A stretch of 15,215 bases of DNA from Rubrobacteraceae bacterium (GTDB taxonomy: Bacteria > Actinomycetota > Rubrobacteria > Rubrobacterales > Rubrobacteraceae). The translations under genes were made by a program, and so were the position numbers. Below the pieces are notes generated by a model. It ran no database searches. It worked only from the letters and a program-made list of their open reading frames with translations, and was not told the DNA's origin. Positions 13,576-15,215 of the stretch are shown in pieces (the stretch's first letter is position 1; each line of letters starts with the position of its first letter). The stretch lies in the NCBI GenBank assembly GCA_013698525.1, contig JACCSM010000536.1:1-15215 (forward strand). The letters run 5' to 3'.

Positions 13576-15215
13576 CTACGAGCGCGAGCTGACCTCCCGA
13601 GAGACGGCCTCAGCGAAGTTGCCGAGCTCCATCTCCTCCTGTTGCTTTTCTCCGCGCCGGCGCACGTTGACACTGCCCGCATCGGCCTCCCTGTCTCCGA
13701 CGATGAGCAGGTATGGGATCTTCTGCCGCGAGTTCTCCCTGATCTTCTTCTGCATGCTGTTCTGCGAATCGTCGACCTCGACCCGCAATTCTCTCGCGGC
13801 GAGCTTGTCTTGTACCTCGCTGGCGTAGTCCACGTGCCTGTCAGCTACTGGGATGACGACCGCCTGCACGGGAGAGAGCCAGACGGGGAAAGCGCCTGCG
13901 TAGTGTTCGATCAGGACAGCCATGAACCTCTCCGTGGAACCGGTAACGGCCCTGTGCAGGAGCACGGGCGTATGCGCCTTGCCGTCCTCGCCGATGTACT
14001 CGCAACCCAGCCTTGCTGGCTGGATGAAGTCGACCTGAATCGTCGAGAGCTGCCACTCGCGCCCGAGCACGTCTTTGGCCATAAAGTCGGCCTTCGGGCC
14101 GTAGAAGGCGGCCTCACCGGCCTCCTCGTCATAGGCGATAGCGGCGGTGTCGAGCGCCTCGCGCAGCTCCTTCTCGGCCCGCGTCCACTTGGCATCGTCG
14201 GCGACGTACTTGGCCACGTCCTGGTCGCGCAACGAGAGCTGGACTCGGTAGTCTGCGAACCCGTAGGTATCGAGGACTTCGCGCACGATCTCGAGCGCCC
14301 GCGCGAACTCTTCCTGGATCTGATCCTCCGTGCAGAACACGTGCGCGTCGTCCTGGGTCAGGCTGCGCACCCGCGTGAGTCCTGTGAGCTCCCCGCTCTT
14401 CTCGTAGCGGTACAGCGTTGCAAACTCTGCGTACCTTAGCGGGAGATCTCTGTACGAGTGGGCCCTCGAGTTATACAGCGTCATGTGGCTGGGGCAGTTC
14501 ATAGGCTTGAGCCTGTAACGCGTCTCGCCGTCGATCATTGGGGGGAACATCGACTCTCTGTAGTGCTCCAGATGTCCAGACTTCGCGTACAGGGCCTCGT
14601 TGACGAGGTGCCCAGTCCACACGTGCTCGTAGCCGTGGTGCGTCTGGATCTCGCGCACGTAGTCTTCCATCAGGTGCCGCAACATCTCCCCCTTGGGCAG
14701 GAAGAGCGGGATGCCGGCACCCGTATCGGGCGAGAAAGCGAAGAGCTCGAGGTCCTTGCCGATCTTACGGTGGTCCCGGGCTCTCGCCTCCTCCAGCCTT
14801 CTCAGGTAAGCCTTGAGCTCCTTCTCCGTCGGCCATGCCGTACCGTAGACGCGGGTTAGCATCGGGTTCTTCTCGTCGCCGCGCCAGTAGGCCCCTGCTA
14901 TGTTCTGCAGCTTGAAGGCGCCGAGCCTGCCAGTGCTCGGGACGTGCGGTCCGCGGCAAAGGTCGAAGAATTCTCCCTGTTTGTAGACCGTGATCTCACC
15001 GTCTTCCAGGGCCTCGACGAGCTCCGTCTTGTAGGGGTTGTCCACGTAGAGATCCTCGGCCTCCGCCTTGGAGACTTCCTCGCGCTCAATCGGCAGGTCA
15101 CGCGCGACGATCTCACGCATCCGCTCCTCGATGCGCGGCAGGTCCTCGTCCGTAAGACGCCCGGCAACCTCGATGTCGTAGAAGAAACCATTCTCTATCG
15201 GCGGTCCGAGGGTCA
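13576..15215 (-). CDS. thrS: threonyl-tRNA synthetase, N-terminus beyond the window
   Basis: This class II synthetase charges tRNA-Thr. The window holds the C-terminal 545 residues of a protein normally near 640. The reading frame is open to the right edge, where it reads TLGPPIENGFFYDIEV, part of the N-terminal editing region, so the ATG at 15118-15120 is internal and not the start. The rest of the editing domain includes DLCRGPHVPSTGRL. The catalytic core has MNCPSHM and TQDDAH (zinc ligands Cys and His), motif 2 RYEKSGELTGLTRVR, and motif 3 with LLHRAVTGSTERF. The C-terminal anticodon-binding domain runs from about WLSPVQAVVIPVADRH to LLIVGDREA. The stop lies 48 bp or more before infC and has no visible terminator. 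Confidence 0.96.
   Translation of the reverse strand, partial: TLGPPIENGFFYDIEVAGRLTDEDLPRIEERMREIVARDLPIEREEVSKAEAEDLYVDNPYKTELVEALEDGEITVYKQGEFFDLCRGPHVPSTGRLGAFKLQNIAGAYWRGDEKNPMLTRVYGTAWPTEKELKAYLRRLEEARARDHRKIGKDLELFAFSPDTGAGIPLFLPKGEMLRHLMEDYVREIQTHHGYEHVWTGHLVNEALYAKSGHLEHYRESMFPPMIDGETRYRLKPMNCPSHMTLYNSRAHSYRDLPLRYAEFATLYRYEKSGELTGLTRVRSLTQDDAHVFCTEDQIQEEFARALEIVREVLDTYGFADYRVQLSLRDQDVAKYVADDAKWTRAEKELREALDTAAIAYDEEAGEAAFYGPKADFMAKDVLGREWQLSTIQVDFIQPARLGCEYIGEDGKAHTPVLLHRAVTGSTERFMAVLIEHYAGAFPVWLSPVQAVVIPVADRHVDYASEVQDKLAARELRVEVDDSQNSMQKKIRENSRQKIPYLLIVGDREADAGSVNVRRRGEKQQEEMELGNFAEAVSREVSSRS

Noticed and set aside
13570..14439. Open frame on the plus strand opposite thrS
   Set aside because: Antisense to conserved ThrRS motifs, with composition expected of a reverse frame.
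1..15215. CRISPR arrays, insertion sequences, phage or defence genes
   Set aside because: No regularly spaced repeats, transposase motifs, terminal repeats or nuclease families were seen; the window is mainly housekeeping genes.

Overview
The window is high-GC bacterial DNA, packed with genes on both strands, and carries the core translation cluster thrS-infC-rpmI-rplT-(SpoU methyltransferase)-pheS-pheT on the minus strand. The order infC-rpmI-rplT-rRNA methyltransferase-pheS-pheT is the one known from actinobacteria such as Mycobacterium. Together with the GC-rich codons, a leaderless-looking start and a RemA-like (DUF370) protein, this suggests a deep-branching actinobacterium, perhaps Rubrobacter-like. 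That placement is inference from gene content and was not checked by comparison.

Layout. Positions 1-289 hold no protein gene. They contain a near-consensus promoter and a leader with boxA-like motifs, reading leftwards out of the window, most likely into a 16S rRNA gene that begins at or just beyond base 1. Next come tyrS (minus, 290-1450) and, divergent from it, a class A penicillin-binding protein (plus, 1518-3812). Its 3' end overlaps a convergent 3-methyladenine DNA glycosylase gene (minus, 3793-4374). That gene appears to start at a CTG overlapping the stop of an upstream RemA-like gene (minus, 4371-4730). A large membrane O-acyltransferase with a C-terminal SGNH esterase domain follows (minus, 4798-6873). 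A non-coding gap of about 300 bp with three inverted repeats leads to a GNAT acetyltransferase gene (plus, 7182-7739), whose 3' end overlaps pheT.

The right half (7729-15215) is the translation cluster, transcribed right to left: thrS (5' end outside the window), then a consensus-like promoter, infC, a structured 109-nt leader, rpmI, rplT, the SpoU methyltransferase, pheS and pheT. Gaps are 1 to 18 nt from rpmI onward, so these genes form one operon. It would co-produce initiation factor IF3, ribosomal proteins L35 and L20, an RNA methyltransferase and both subunits of phenylalanyl-tRNA synthetase.

The most unusual item is rplT. L20 (about 120 residues) is followed in frame by an acidic linker and a domain that reads like the peripheral-subunit (E3)-binding domain of 2-oxoacid dehydrogenase E2 enzymes. 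Other points of note are the likely CTG start of the glycosylase gene, the repeated boxA-like elements in the rRNA leader, the basic C-terminal tail of the penicillin-binding protein, and two pairs of convergent genes that overlap at their stop codons.
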